Positions 63,501 through 64,000 of a stretch of DNA of 64,000 nt are shown piece after piece (position 1 is the stretch's first letter; each line of letters begins with the position of its first letter). The stretch lies in NCBI RefSeq assembly GCF_020382885.2, contig NC_058496.1:16658501-16722500 (forward strand). Reading direction: 5' to 3'. The notes beneath the pieces are model-generated. The model saw only the letters and a list, made by a program, of their open reading frames with translations. It was not told the origin of the DNA and did no database searches. The position numbers were made by a program, and so were the translations under genes. The stretch is from Scatophagus argus. Its lineage: Eukaryota > Chordata > Actinopteri > Scatophagidae.

Positions 63501-64000
63501 TTGTTCAATCCAGTCCACAACGCATTTCATTAATTATGCTTTGAGATCAGTGATATATGTTCGTTTATGATATTCTGAATTACTTTTATCATGATTAATA
63601 ATAAAGTGCTAGTATATGTATTAGTATTTATTATGCATAACTGGCAGTAAGAGCAGGGTTTTTATTTTTTTTGTGTGTGTGTGTTTTGTTTTGCTGGGTT
63701 TCATGAGCTCTCACAAGCCCAGGGGACCTTCAGCTCCATCTGTTGTCACTGTGGCTTTATTGCAGCTGAACGCATCCAGGACATGACTCCATCCAGGCTC
63801 AACCTTCTTCCAAGACTTCATTACCATAATCAGATCCACTTTGGGGGTTTATTTCATTTCCGCTTCCAAAGTTTTTCTAAAAGAATCAGAGTTAAATAGC
63901 TAAATGGGCACCACGGACTTGTCTGCAGTTCTTTTTTGCTTGTTTAGATGCATTGCGAGATGGAAGCACACGTTTAAACAATGAGGACTGAACATTACTG
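60567..64000 (-). CDS. fbxw8: F-box/WD repeat protein 8, last three coding exons (5' part outside window)
   Basis: FBXW8 is the WD40 substrate receptor of the CUL7-SKP1-RBX1 ubiquitin ligase; IRS1 is a known mammalian target. Exons seen: 62415-62588, 61982-62098 and 60567-60732 (stop TGA at 60567-60569), all with GT-AG borders. The first encodes a WD-type blade with VRVFDLRSG, GLVCVWEMRMGTKLW and HNR. The second has HPVRHVRFNSSTLVTANVP and ends DDDLTAHR. The third starts with HRGVICHYDF and has LPICRSDYTESYGYNYNIG and the tail VVPYDRLSGSHPSH. Order and phases agree with the C-terminal part of human FBXW8 (THRRHRG, LPVCRSS). The rest of the WD40 ring and the F-box must lie beyond 64000; I recognise no further exon in 62589-64000. 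Confidence 0.9.
61001..61389 (-). mobile_element. Full-length SINE-like retroposon with perfect 12-bp target-site duplication
   Basis: TCTGGGAAACAT occurs at 61001-61012 and 61378-61389. The body between them reads on the minus strand from GGGCGGCACAGTGGTGCAGT to a (ATGG)n tail. The head has tRNA-like pol III boxes: an A-box-like TGGTGCAGTGG and a perfect B box GGTTCGAATCC (61312-61322). The middle has 'ttgcatgttctccctgtgcc' and 'ctcgcccgtagtcagctggg'. It lies in the last intron of fbxw8, in the same strand sense as the gene. The intact duplication suggests a fairly young insertion. Confidence 0.9.
61395..61815 (+). repeat. Diverged interspersed teleost repeat, second copy
   Basis: In order, the stretch contains 'gaagatcaataccactca', 'agctggttagcaaagctta', 'agcacctctaaagcttact', 'aaccaaagtgtaaaaacaa', 'tttgtggttttgcagggtgt' and 'ccaaaatgtcctgtactcct'. 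This matches the internal and 3' parts of the same family as the copy near 54.8 kb. Its left end nearly touches the SINE duplication, so the SINE inserted beside or into it. Confidence 0.6.
62589..64000. other. fbxw8 intron sequence, no exon recognised
   Basis: This lies upstream of the first visible fbxw8 exon on the minus strand. It is AT-rich with a short GT/T run near 63670-63690. The open frames (for example 63675-63899 plus) show no family likeness. Confidence 0.5.

Noticed and set aside
63675..63899. 74-codon plus-strand frame at the right edge
   Set aside because: No domain and no matching fbxw8 exon on the other strand; treated as intron.

Overview
This window is nuclear DNA of a ray-finned fish, most likely a teleost. 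It has interrupted vertebrate genes with GT-AG introns, CA/GT and ATGG microsatellites, AATAAA signals, and repeats of the kind common in teleost introns, including SINE copies with a tRNA-like head. Nothing prokaryotic was found: no operons, CRISPR array or phage.

Layout. Positions 1-18,021 hold no gene I can recognise, only microsatellites, one internally deleted SINE and probably the 3' UTR of nf2. Positions 18,022-43,018 (minus strand) are a complete merlin gene (nf2): 16 coding exons, 591 codons by my assembly. A 1.45 kb divergent spacer with a CCAAT box and GC boxes (43,019-44,468) leads to a complete fbxo21 (plus strand, 44,469-50,986; 12 coding exons, 633 codons). A complete tescalcin gene, tesc, follows on the plus strand (52,296-59,392; 8 coding exons, 220 codons). 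On the minus strand, 60,567 to the right edge, are the last three coding exons of fbxw8, whose 5' part lies outside the window. The tesc and fbxw8 tails face each other, with poly(A) signals less than 100 bp apart.

The genes do not form a pathway. Merlin is a membrane-cortex scaffold of growth control (Hippo/Rac-PAK). FBXO21 and FBXW8 are F-box substrate receptors of cullin-RING ubiquitin ligases. Tescalcin is a myristoylated EF-hand partner of Na+/H+ exchangers. The fbxo21-tesc-fbxw8 order and orientation mirror human 12q24.22; nf2 is on human 22q12.

I see no undescribed gene system here. The points most worth a second look are a GC-AG intron in nf2, two unusual residues in and next to merlin's conserved 'blue box', a possible read-through merlin C-terminus, a nested 46-bp perfect palindrome in an fbxo21 intron, and transposon insertions with intact target-site duplications. 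Exon borders were placed by eye from reading frame, splice sites and remembered human protein sequences; no alignment was run.
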